A stretch of 5,624 nucleotides of DNA, from positions 1 through 5,624 of the forward strand of contig DDQB01000089.1 of assembly GCA_002342505.1 (NCBI GenBank). Direction: 5' to 3'. Origin of the DNA: Acidaminococcaceae bacterium UBA2453. Its GTDB lineage: Bacteria; Bacillota; Negativicutes; Acidaminococcales; Acidaminococcaceae. The notes beneath the pieces were generated by a model. The model was not told the origin of the DNA and did not search any database. It saw only the letters and a list, made by a program, of their open reading frames with translations. Shown here one piece after another: positions 1 to 5,624 of the stretch; the stretch's first letter is position 1; each line of letters starts with the position of its first letter. Position numbers and translations under genes: made by a program.

Positions 1-232
1 GATACCGTTCAATATCTTTCTTCTGCAGATAGTTCAGCAGACCGCGACGCTGACCGACCATTTTCAGCAGACCACGACGGGAATGATGATCTTTTTTGTT
101 GGATTTCAGATGTTCCGTAAGCGCAGCGATTCGAGTTGTAAGAACTGCGATCTGCACTTCCGGGGAACCGGTGTCGCCTTCATGACGCGCGTTTTCTTTG
201 ATAATTGCCTGTTTTTCTTCTGTTGTTAACAT
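1..232 (-). CDS. rpsO: 30S ribosomal protein S15 (3' end cut by window)
   Basis: Primary 16S rRNA-binding protein that nucleates assembly of the central domain (platform) of the 30S subunit. Reading the minus strand from the ATG at 232-230 gives 77 complete codons without a stop, up to the window edge. Visible S15 signatures are DTGSPEVQIAVLT (about residues 20-32), the KKDHHSRRGLL block (46-56) and the MVGQRRGLLNYL helix (58-69), followed by DIERY. S15 is usually 88-89 residues, so about 11 C-terminal residues and the stop lie outside. The start is fixed by a GGAGG Shine-Dalgarno 9 nt upstream and by the N-terminus matching S15 proteins. It is separated from ribF by 171 nt containing its own promoter. 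In related genomes pnp usually follows rpsO, but that would be outside this window. Confidence 0.97.
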   Translation of the reverse strand, partial: MLTTEEKQAIIKENARHEGDTGSPEVQIAVLTTRIAALTEHLKSNKKDHHSRRGLLKMVGQRRGLLNYLQKKDIERY

Positions 233-318
233 CGTAACAAACCTCCATAAAAATTTATTGTCCGGCCGAAACCAGGCAGGCGTTGGAGATGCGCTCTTCT
301 TAGTTCCGGTTAGGATAC
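233..318 (-). promoter_or_regulatory. rpsO 5' leader, possible S15 autoregulatory RNA
   Basis: This is the predicted untranslated leader between the promoter's expected start site (about 318) and the rpsO ATG. A 7-bp helix can form between RNA positions 309-303 (CCGGAAC) and 272-266 (GUUUCGG). It contains a G-C pair stacked on a G-U pair, resembling the GU/GC element recognised by S15 in 16S rRNA and in some known S15 leaders. A competing small hairpin is possible at 275-262 (CUGG with CCGG). S15 represses its own synthesis through different leader structures in several bacterial groups, so a regulatory leader is plausible. The pairing was found by eye, no energy was calculated, and helices this short can arise by chance. 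Confidence 0.35.
242..246 (-). promoter_or_regulatory. Shine-Dalgarno of rpsO
   Basis: GGAGG on the minus strand, 9 nt before the rpsO ATG, preceded by an A/U-rich, probably unstructured stretch (about 247-260). It is the strongest ribosome binding site in the window, as expected for an abundant ribosomal protein. An out-of-frame ATG at 248-246 overlaps it and is not considered a start. Confidence 0.85.
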
Positions 319-324
319 CAACGT

Positions 325-353
325 ATTGTAGCATATAAACCCGTAAAAATCAA
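325..353 (-). promoter_or_regulatory. sigma-70/sigma-A type promoter of rpsO (extended -10)
   Basis: Minus-strand -35 box TTGATT (353-348; four of six consensus bases), a 17-nt spacer, and -10 box TACAAT (330-325; five of six). A TG dinucleotide one base upstream of the -10 (positions 333-332) makes it an extended -10 element. The predicted transcription start is a G near 318-319. It lies in the only sizeable gap of the operon and points at rpsO. No convincing terminator separates it from ribF, so rpsO is probably transcribed both from here and by read-through. Confidence 0.75.
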
Positions 354-403
354 TTGTTTTCACAAAAATATTTCATGCTGCATCGCAAGCTTTTCATACA
401 AAA

Positions 404-1360
404 CTACTGTTCCCTGTTTTGTGATGAGAGCCATGCGAGCGCCTCTGCCTTATCTTTCTTCAGCTGAAGCTTCAGTTCTTCTATTGAAGAAAACCGTTTT
501 TCGTTTCTTAAAAAACGGCAGAAAGAAGCTTCAAGAACATGTCCGTATAGATCTTCGTTACACTTAAACAGATGCACTTCCAACACTTCCCTGACTACAT
601 CGTCAAAGGTAGGATTCATTCCCAGGTTCCCGACGCCGTCATATTTTTTATCTCCATCTCTGACCTGTAACACATAAACGCCGGAAGGCGGTAAAGCGGA
701 ACCATTTCGATTCACATACAGATTAGCGGTAGGAAATCCAATCGTTCTGCCTCGTTGAAAGCCTTTATGAACAATACCCTGGACGCTGCAGAAACGTCCC
801 AGCATATTTTCGGCGTCACGCAAATTACCGTCCGCGATGGCTCGCCGGATCCTTGTACTGCTGATGGCTTTATTTTTATATTCCAACAGCGGTCGGACGA
901 TGAGATCTATATTGTGTTTTTCTGCATATTGGCTTAAAGACTCCATATTACCGCTGCCATGAAAACCATAGGAAAAGTTGCTTCCGCATACAAGGCAGAC
1001 AAAGTTGAATTGTTTCAGCTTATCCAAAAATGATTCGGGAGACAAAAGAGACAGCTGTTTGTTAAACGGTATATCTATCAACAGATCGACTCCCCATAGT
1101 TTCAGCATTCGAAGCTTTTCTTCCTGGGACAGCAAAGACTGCGGTATAGCAGACGGGCGAATCGTTGCATACGGATGATTACTGAACGTAAACACAGCAA
1201 GGCGGAGTTGGTGGGAATGCGCGTAAGCAGCTGCAGCATCAATCACGTCCCTGTGACCTTTGTGAAGCCCGTCAAAAGTCCCCATTGCGATAACGCAGGG
1301 CGCCTTTTTAAACTGTTCTGTTTCTTTATTGCTTAAATATAAATGCTTTATAATTTCCAT
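404..1360 (-). CDS. ribF: Bifunctional riboflavin kinase / FAD synthetase
   Basis: Cytoplasmic enzyme that phosphorylates riboflavin to FMN and adenylates FMN to FAD, both from ATP. The 318 residues match the usual 300-320. The N-terminal nucleotidyltransferase domain (about 1-185) shows GTFDGLHKGHR (27-37), GSNFSYG (126-132) and ISSTRIRRAI (166-175). The C-terminal flavokinase domain (about 186-310) shows GRTIGFPTAN (204-213; Thr211 and Asn213 are the Mg-ATP binding pair), GVGNLGMNPTF (242-252) and EVHLF...DLYG (261-273). Two local departures are visible: Asn in place of the frequent Asp in the GxDFRFG-like loop, and FKCNEDLYG in place of the common FD(F)xxDLYG. Neither removes a residue known to be essential. 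The start ATG lies 7 nt after the truB stop with only a weak Shine-Dalgarno (GAAAG), suggesting reinitiation by ribosomes finishing truB. The stop is TAG at 406-404. It is a conserved metabolic passenger in this translation operon. Confidence 0.96.
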   Translation of the reverse strand: MEIIKHLYLSNKETEQFKKAPCVIAMGTFDGLHKGHRDVIDAAAAYAHSHQLRLAVFTFSNHPYATIRPSAIPQSLLSQEEKLRMLKLWGVDLLIDIPFNKQLSLLSPESFLDKLKQFNFVCLVCGSNFSYGFHGSGNMESLSQYAEKHNIDLIVRPLLEYKNKAISSTRIRRAIADGNLRDAENMLGRFCSVQGIVHKGFQRGRTIGFPTANLYVNRNGSALPPSGVYVLQVRDGDKKYDGVGNLGMNPTFDDVVREVLEVHLFKCNEDLYGHVLEASFCRFLRNEKRFSSIEELKLQLKKDKAEALAWLSSQNREQ

Positions 1361-1367
1361 AATACTT

Positions 1368-2258
1368 TCAATCAGACATAACCATTGCTTCCGGACGATT
1401 GACCTGCGTCAGTATTTTTAATGGGCGGACTATTTCCTCTTCAGCGCATGCGATGCCCAGAAACTGATTCTGGCAATACAGACGATATGTGCCGGGCAAT
1501 GTATCTTTTATCGTTGTTTTAACCCCGTTTGTGATGCGATAAGCCTGTAATTGATTAACACATAACACGGGCATTTCTGAAACGGCTGTTTCCACGGGAA
1601 GAAGAAATTCATTCGGATGTTCCTCTATTTCTTCCAGTGTGTGGGAATCCCCAATGTCATATGCCCCGACGCTGGTCCGCAATAAAAATGTCATACAGCC
1701 GCAGGTTCCCAGTGAAACAGCAATATCCTCCAACAATGTCCGTACATAAGTTCCTTTGGAACAAACAATGTCCAGACAAAAATGAGGAGGATAAAACTGA
1801 ATAAGATCCAGTCTGAAAATTTCAACAGGCCGTGGTTCGCGTACGATTTCTATTCCCTGTCTGGCATATTCGTAGAGCTTTTTTCCGTTGTGCTTTAAGG
1901 CGGAATACATAGGAGGTATCTGCAGGATCGTTCCCCTGAAACGTTCCAGGCATTTTTCCATCTGCTCCGATGTAAACGCAGGAACAGGTTTTCTTTCCAG
2001 TATATTTCCGCTGTCATCGCCGGTATCAGTTCGAACGCCAAAAACACCTTCTGCCCGATAGTGTTTGGATTTGGTCACAGAATATTCCAACAGTCGTGTA
2101 GCGTTGCCGATAAATACCGGAAGAACACCGGCTGCGTCAGGATCTAAAGTTCCGGCATGCCCGACTTTCCTGACATGGTAAATGCGCCTTATCCGGCTGA
2201 CCACATCGTGAGAGGTCATTCCCGGCGGTTTGAGAACATTGAGGATTCCGTCATTCAT
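1368..2258 (-). CDS. truB: tRNA pseudouridine(55) synthase TruB
   Basis: Converts U55 in the T-arm of elongator tRNAs to pseudouridine; the protein also acts as a tRNA folding chaperone. It has 296 residues, normal for Firmicutes TruB. Motif order: LNVLKPPGMTSHDVV (6-20), the catalytic motif GHAGTLDPDAAGVLPV (33-48) with nucleophile Asp39, KHYRAEGVFGVRTDTGD (65-81) with the conserved active-site Tyr67, PPMYSALKHNGKKLYEYAR (115-133), and SKGTYVRTLLEDI (167-179) with the conserved Arg173. A C-terminal PUA-like segment follows (about 230-290: QAYRITNG, then GTYRLYCQNQFLGIA). The start ATG sits inside the end of nrnA, with an 8-nt overlap reading ATGAATGA. Only a weak GGAAA precedes it, so translational coupling to nrnA is likely. 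The stop is TGA at 1370-1368. Confidence 0.97.
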   Translation of the reverse strand: MNDGILNVLKPPGMTSHDVVSRIRRIYHVRKVGHAGTLDPDAAGVLPVFIGNATRLLEYSVTKSKHYRAEGVFGVRTDTGDDSGNILERKPVPAFTSEQMEKCLERFRGTILQIPPMYSALKHNGKKLYEYARQGIEIVREPRPVEIFRLDLIQFYPPHFCLDIVCSKGTYVRTLLEDIAVSLGTCGCMTFLLRTSVGAYDIGDSHTLEEIEEHPNEFLLPVETAVSEMPVLCVNQLQAYRITNGVKTTIKDTLPGTYRLYCQNQFLGIACAEEEIVRPLKILTQVNRPEAMVMSD

Positions 2259-3204
2259 ATAATTTTCCGATCGCTTTCAGAACTGTTTTTTCTGCTTCTT
2301 TTAACGGCGCATGTATACTGCAGCCGGATGCCTTCTGATGTCCTCCGCCGCCAAAAGAAAAAGCAATTTTGGATACGTCAGTCTCTTTGGATCGGAAACT
2401 GACCCGTGTAAGATTTTCTTCTGTCTGTTTAAACAGCAGGGCGATCTCTACCCCTTCAATATAACGGGGATAAGAAATAAATGTATCGGTATCAATATTG
2501 TGATCGTAAAGTTCCGGTGCAATTTCTATATAGGCAACTTTGCCGCCATGGAGGAAAGTAAGGGTTTTTAACACTTCCCCTAACATTTCCACCTGTCTGC
2601 GGGATTTAATCTCCATATTGTCGGAAATAAAGCTGGGATTTACATTATACTGCAGAAGATCTGCTGCTGTTTTCAAAGTTTTGGACGTTGTATTAGAGTA
2701 TTTAAAGGATCCGGTATCCGTATACAGGCCTTCGTAAATACAGACAGCGATATCAGTGCTGATTGCAATATCCATTTCCTGCAACAGGCTGTAAATTATT
2801 TCTGCAGTTGCCGCCGCGTAAGAATCCAGATACAGGTAATCGGCAAAATAAGTATTGGTCTTGTGATGGTCAATATTCAAAACGGATGACGCTTGCACAA
2901 CATCCATCGCGTTGCCTGCACGATCTGCGGAACTTGCATCTATTACAATTAAAAGATCCGCCTCGATCCGTTCTCCTTCCGTAAAGCGCCGATATTCCCG
3001 GATTCCCGGCAAAAAAGAATATACCGCGGGAATATCATCGTCTACGCTCATAATTACTTCTTTCCCCAATGAACGCAGGGCGTGCATCAGGGCAAGAGAG
3101 GAACCTAATGTGTCGCCGTCAGGACTGATGTGACTGACGATAACCATCTTTTCTGCTTTTTTAAGGAGTTCGCCTGTTTCTGCTAATGTACAGATTTTAC
3201 TCAT
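2251..3204 (-). CDS. nrnA: DHH/DHHA1 family nanoRNase / pAp phosphatase
   Basis: Manganese-dependent phosphoesterase that degrades RNA fragments of a few nucleotides to mononucleotides and dephosphorylates pAp; some homologues also cleave pGpG, the c-di-GMP breakdown product. From the chosen start it is 317 residues, close to the usual 310-325. DHH domain motifs: SHISPDGD (24-31; His25, Asp29, Asp31), LLIVIDASS (84-92; Asp89), the signature NIDHHKTN (110-117) and YTDTGSF (161-167; Asp163). The DHHA1 domain ends with the substrate-binding GGGGH (285-289) followed by KASGCSI. The frame is open 27 codons further upstream. The ATG at 3204 is preferred because AAGGAA lies 6 nt before it, DHH homologues begin near here, and it gives an 8-nt overlap (ATGAGTAA) with the rbfA stop. 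Its place between rbfA and truB is common in Clostridia-like operons. Activity on each substrate is inferred from the family. Confidence 0.93.
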   Translation of the reverse strand: MSKICTLAETGELLKKAEKMVIVSHISPDGDTLGSSLALMHALRSLGKEVIMSVDDDIPAVYSFLPGIREYRRFTEGERIEADLLIVIDASSADRAGNAMDVVQASSVLNIDHHKTNTYFADYLYLDSYAAATAEIIYSLLQEMDIAISTDIAVCIYEGLYTDTGSFKYSNTTSKTLKTAADLLQYNVNPSFISDNMEIKSRRQVEMLGEVLKTLTFLHGGKVAYIEIAPELYDHNIDTDTFISYPRYIEGVEIALLFKQTEENLTRVSFRSKETDVSKIAFSFGGGGHQKASGCSIHAPLKEAEKTVLKAIGKLYE

Positions 3205-3559
3205 TTTCCGTTCCTTCATTTTCTTTGATCTGCCGCAGCAGGTTATCGATTTTAGCGCCATATTCCCAGGAAGTATCTTTTTCAAGAATCAGTTCCGGCG
3301 CAAAACGCAACCGGATCCGTTTGGCAATCTCCGTGCGGAGAAAACCTCTGGCTTTATTCAAAGCCTGCCAGGCCTGTTCCTGCTCTGTTTCAGATCCGTA
3401 CAGGCTGACATAAACCTTTGCCTGGCTCATATCGTCTGTCAGATTGACCCCTGTCACTGTAACCAGTTTAATTCTGGGGTCTTTAATATCCAACAGCAGC
3501 ATATTTGAAATTTCATGTTGAATTGCTTCCTGGACTTTTTCAACTCGTAATCTTGCCAT
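3197..3559 (-). CDS. rbfA: 30S ribosome-binding factor A
   Basis: Assembly factor that binds free 30S subunits near helix 1 and the 3' end of 16S rRNA, aids 16S maturation, and is important for growth in the cold. The 120 residues fit the family size. It is a single KH-type domain. Visible family features are RVEKVQEAIQHEISNML (5-21), KDPRIKLVTVTGVNLTDD (26-43) with the conserved DPR, QAKVYVSLYG (46-55), the helix-kink-helix ALNKARGFLR (66-75) with the A-x-G kink typical of RbfA, LRFAPELIL (84-92) and YGAKIDNLLRQI (100-111). The last nine residues are acidic and probably disordered. It starts 21 nt after the infB stop with its own Shine-Dalgarno. The TAA stop at 3199-3197 lies inside the start of nrnA. 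Confidence 0.96.
   Translation of the reverse strand: MARLRVEKVQEAIQHEISNMLLLDIKDPRIKLVTVTGVNLTDDMSQAKVYVSLYGSETEQEQAWQALNKARGFLRTEIAKRIRLRFAPELILEKDTSWEYGAKIDNLLRQIKENEGTENE
3211..3216 (-). promoter_or_regulatory. Shine-Dalgarno of nrnA, inside the rbfA 3' end
   Basis: AAGGAA on the minus strand, 6 nt before the ATG at 3204. The alternative in-frame ATGs at 3285 and 3219 have no comparable site, so this element decides the nrnA start. It lies within rbfA codons, consistent with coupled translation. Confidence 0.7.
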
Positions 3560-3563
3560 AATT

Positions 3564-3569
3564 CACCTT
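3564..3569 (-). promoter_or_regulatory. Shine-Dalgarno of rbfA
   Basis: AAGGTG, followed by A, matches the 3' part of the anti-Shine-Dalgarno complement (AAGGAGGTGA). It lies 4 nt before the rbfA ATG, in the 21-nt infB-rbfA gap. The short apparent spacing is normal for a site aligned on the GGTGA half. Confidence 0.65.
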
Positions 3570-3580
3570 ATTCGTTGCCC

Positions 3581-5624
3581 TTATTCCGGAGCAACCTCTT
3601 TCATTACATATACCTCAAACTGGTCCCCTTCTTTGATATCGTGGAATTTAGCAAGGGTAATACCGCACTCGTAACCGGAAGCAACTTCTTTCACGTCATC
3701 TTTAAAACGACGCAGGGATTCCATTTCGTCTTCGGCAATAACGATCCCATCGCGTACAACACGGATCTTTGCGCTGTTGGTTACTTTTCCTTCCGTTACA
3801 TAGCAACCGGCAATCAGCAATTTCGATATCGTGATGACCTGGCGGACTTCTACCCGTCCAATGATATCTTCTTCAAATTTAGGTGCGAGCATACCTTTGA
3901 TAGCCGCTTCAACATCATTGATCGCGTCGTAGATGACACGATACGGACGGATATCGACCTTTTCTGTTTCTGCCAGCTTACGAGCATTGGCATCCGGACG
4001 TACGTTGAACCCAATGATCAACGCATTGGCGGCAGATGCCAGCATAACGTCCGATTCATTGATAGCGCCAACACCGGAATGAACAACGGAAACTTTAACT
4101 TCTTCGTTCTGAATCTTAATCAGGGATGCGCACAGCGCTTCTACCGAACCCTGTACGTCAGCCTTGACAACAATATTCAATTCTTTCAGCTCGCCTTCTT
4201 TGATGCGGCTAAAAATATCATCCAGAGATACTTTGGCAGCTTTCTGCTGTTCTGCTTTTGCTTTTGCGACACGTTTTTCCGCAACGCTGCGAGCTGTCTT
4301 TTCGTCAACCGCATCCAGGATATCGCCGGCTTGCGGCACTTCATTCAGCCCCAATACTTCTACAGGCGTAGAAGGACCGGCTTTGCGAACTTTTTCACCG
4401 CGATCATTTATAAGCGCGCGGACGCGTCCGTGGGTCGTACCCGCAATAATATAATCGCCAATCGTTAATGTACCGCGCTGTACCAGTACGGTGGCAACAG
4501 GGCCGCGGCCTTTATCCAGCTTGGCTTCGACAATTGTTCCGTGAGCCGGCAGTTTGGGATTCGCTTTCAATTCTTTTACTTCCGCAACCAGAAGGATCAT
4601 TTCCAGCAAATCATCAATGCCCTGGTGGGAACGGGCGGAAACAGGAACCATAATGGTATCCCCGCCCCAGTCTTCAGGGATCAGTTCCATTTCGGCCAGC
4701 TGCTGTTTGACATGCTCTGGGTTTGCAGCCGGTTTATCCATCTTATTTATTGCTACAATAATAGGCACGCCGGCAGCTTTGGAATGATTGATCGCTTCAA
4801 CTGTCTGTGGCATTACACCATCATCAGCCGCAACCACCAGAATCGAAATATCGGTGCACTGCGCTCCTCTGGCGCGCATGGCAGTAAAGGCTTCGTGACC
4901 CGGTGTATCCAGGAATGTGATCTTCTTGCCGCTGGCGTTTACAGTATAGGCGCCGATGTGCTGCGTGATACCGCCGGCTTCGCGGGCGGTAACATGGGTT
5001 TTGCGAATAGCATCCAACAGTGAAGTTTTGCCATGGTCTACATGCCCCATTACGGTTACGACCGGCGGACGAATCACCTGTTCAGCCGGATCATCTTCAA
5101 TTTCCGGAATTTCGGTAGGATCTTCTTCCGGCGGCAGGGGCTGTACATCCACGCCAAATTCATTACCGACAAGAGACGCTGTATCAAAATCAATATCCTG
5201 ATTGATCGTTACCATTTCGCCTAACAGGAACAGGCTCTTGATGACTTCAGCCACTTCCCGTTTGATCATTTTTGCAAAATCCTGCACATTAATAGAATCT
5301 GCAATCTGTACCATGGTCGGACGAACAACTGCGGCCTGCTGCTCGTTTCGCACGGGAGCGCCGGATTTTGATTTCATATGTTTGACAGGGCGCATATGAT
5401 CCGCGCTGCGCATAGGACGGCTGTCGCGGGATGCATAGGACCCCTTTACCTGTTTTTCATGTTTCTTATTATATTTTTCCCTGCTTTCTTTACCACGCGG
5501 AATTTCTTCAAATGCGGCAGCCTGTTTTTTTGCGGGGGTGTTATTCCGATTACCCTGACGGTTTCCGCCGAACTTATTGCCCTGACTTCCGTCTTTATCC
5601 ATCCGGTCTTTGTTGAAGCCGCCC
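3581..5624 (-). CDS. infB: Translation initiation factor IF-2 (5' end cut by window)
   Basis: GTPase that places fMet-tRNA on the 30S subunit and promotes 50S joining. The frame is open to the right edge: 680 residues are visible and the true start lies outside. Counting from the Met at 5602 (itself internal: GGFNKDR precedes it in frame and no Shine-Dalgarno is present), the parts are as follows. Residues 1-90 are a Gly/Asn/Arg/Lys/Gln-rich linker. An IF2_N helper domain (about 94-150) ends in LGEMVTINQDIDFDTA. The G domain carries G1 GHVDHGKT (186-193), G2 GGITQHIG (210-217), G3 DTPGHEAF (232-239, catalytic His236), G4 NKMD (286-289) and G5 SAR (322-324). Beta-barrel domain II (about 352-430) includes KGRGPVATVLVQRGTL. 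Domain III (about 475-575) starts at ELNIVVKADVQGSVEAL. C-terminal domain IV (about 578-670) binds the fMet-tRNA end. All G motifs are intact. The stop is TAA at 3583-3581. Confidence 0.97.
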   Translation of the reverse strand, partial: GGFNKDRMDKDGSQGNKFGGNRQGNRNNTPAKKQAAAFEEIPRGKESREKYNKKHEKQVKGSYASRDSRPMRSADHMRPVKHMKSKSGAPVRNEQQAAVVRPTMVQIADSINVQDFAKMIKREVAEVIKSLFLLGEMVTINQDIDFDTASLVGNEFGVDVQPLPPEEDPTEIPEIEDDPAEQVIRPPVVTVMGHVDHGKTSLLDAIRKTHVTAREAGGITQHIGAYTVNASGKKITFLDTPGHEAFTAMRARGAQCTDISILVVAADDGVMPQTVEAINHSKAAGVPIIVAINKMDKPAANPEHVKQQLAEMELIPEDWGGDTIMVPVSARSHQGIDDLLEMILLVAEVKELKANPKLPAHGTIVEAKLDKGRGPVATVLVQRGTLTIGDYIIAGTTHGRVRALINDRGEKVRKAGPSTPVEVLGLNEVPQAGDILDAVDEKTARSVAEKRVAKAKAEQQKAAKVSLDDIFSRIKEGELKELNIVVKADVQGSVEALCASLIKIQNEEVKVSVVHSGVGAINESDVMLASAANALIIGFNVRPDANARKLAETEKVDIRPYRVIYDAINDVEAAIKGMLAPKFEEDIIGRVEVRQVITISKLLIAGCYVTEGKVTNSAKIRVVRDGIVIAEDEMESLRRFKDDVKEVASGYECGITLAKFHDIKEGDQFEVYVMKEVAPE

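Noticed and set aside
246..248. Upstream ATG overlapping the rpsO Shine-Dalgarno as an alternative start or leader peptide
   Set aside because: It is out of frame with rpsO, has no ribosome binding site of its own, and opens a short frame of only about 22 codons running into rpsO.
360..403. Rho-independent terminator after ribF
   Set aside because: The only hairpin I can draw (CUUGC with GCAUG) has five pairing positions with a U-U mismatch, followed by an AAAUAUUUUU run that is not a clean U tract. It is too weak to call.
3205..3285. N-terminal extension of NrnA starting at the ATG at 3285
   Set aside because: It would overlap rbfA by 89 nt, has no ribosome binding site, and the extra 27 residues do not resemble DHH proteins. 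The ATG at 3204 has a proper Shine-Dalgarno.
3575..4468. Long plus-strand open frame of 297 codons running antisense to infB
   Set aside because: It lies wholly opposite the strongly conserved 3' half of infB, apart from 6 nt past the infB stop. Its product is rich in Phe, Asn, Arg and Cys without any recognisable domain, and I see no Shine-Dalgarno or promoter. Long antisense frames are a by-product of codon use in conserved genes.
4541..5023. Plus-strand open frame of 160 codons antisense to the IF-2 G domain
   Set aside because: Shadow of infB; no domain, no start signals, and a composition typical of antisense translation.
5600..5602. ATG as the true start of infB
   Set aside because: The frame continues upstream to the window edge with GGFNKDR, matching the Gly/Asn/Arg-rich linker. 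No Shine-Dalgarno precedes the ATG. IF-2 proteins have more N-terminal sequence than this would leave.
5333..5602. Gly/Asn/Arg/Lys-rich coding stretch as a separate low-complexity or foreign insert
   Set aside because: A flexible, basic, low-complexity linker before the IF2_N domain is normal in bacterial IF-2, and it stays in frame throughout.

Overview
The window is a stretch of a bacterial translation and RNA-processing operon, with every supported gene on the minus strand. In transcription order (right to left) it holds infB (5' end cut off by the window), rbfA, nrnA (DHH/DHHA1 nanoRNase), truB, ribF and rpsO (3' end cut off). No mobile element, CRISPR array, tRNA, rRNA or anomalous gene is visible, and nothing here looks like an undescribed system.

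The order infB-rbfA-DHH phosphatase-truB-ribF-rpsO is typical of Firmicutes. The absence of a ylxP gene between infB and rbfA, and the DHH gene between rbfA and truB, fit Clostridia or Negativicutes better than Bacillus. Moderate base composition and the style of the RbfA, RibF and IF-2 proteins make a Negativicutes/Veillonellales-like source a reasonable guess, but this is inference without a database search.

Layout: infB occupies 3581-5624 and enters already open at the right edge. A 21-nt gap with a Shine-Dalgarno precedes rbfA (3197-3559). rbfA and nrnA (2251-3204) overlap by 8 nt, and nrnA and truB (1368-2258) also overlap by 8 nt. truB and ribF (404-1360) are 7 nt apart. This packing implies one transcript with translational coupling. 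The only real intergenic space is 233-403, before rpsO. It carries a convincing sigma-70-type promoter with an extended -10, then an 86-nt leader with a strong ribosome binding site and possible S15-responsive structure.

Functionally, IF-2 loads the initiator tRNA and joins the subunits. RbfA matures the 30S subunit and S15 nucleates the central domain of 16S rRNA. TruB makes pseudouridine 55 in tRNA. NrnA recycles the shortest RNA fragments and pAp. RibF makes FMN and FAD and is a conserved passenger of this operon. The rpsO promoter would let S15 be made in excess of, or independently from, the upstream genes.
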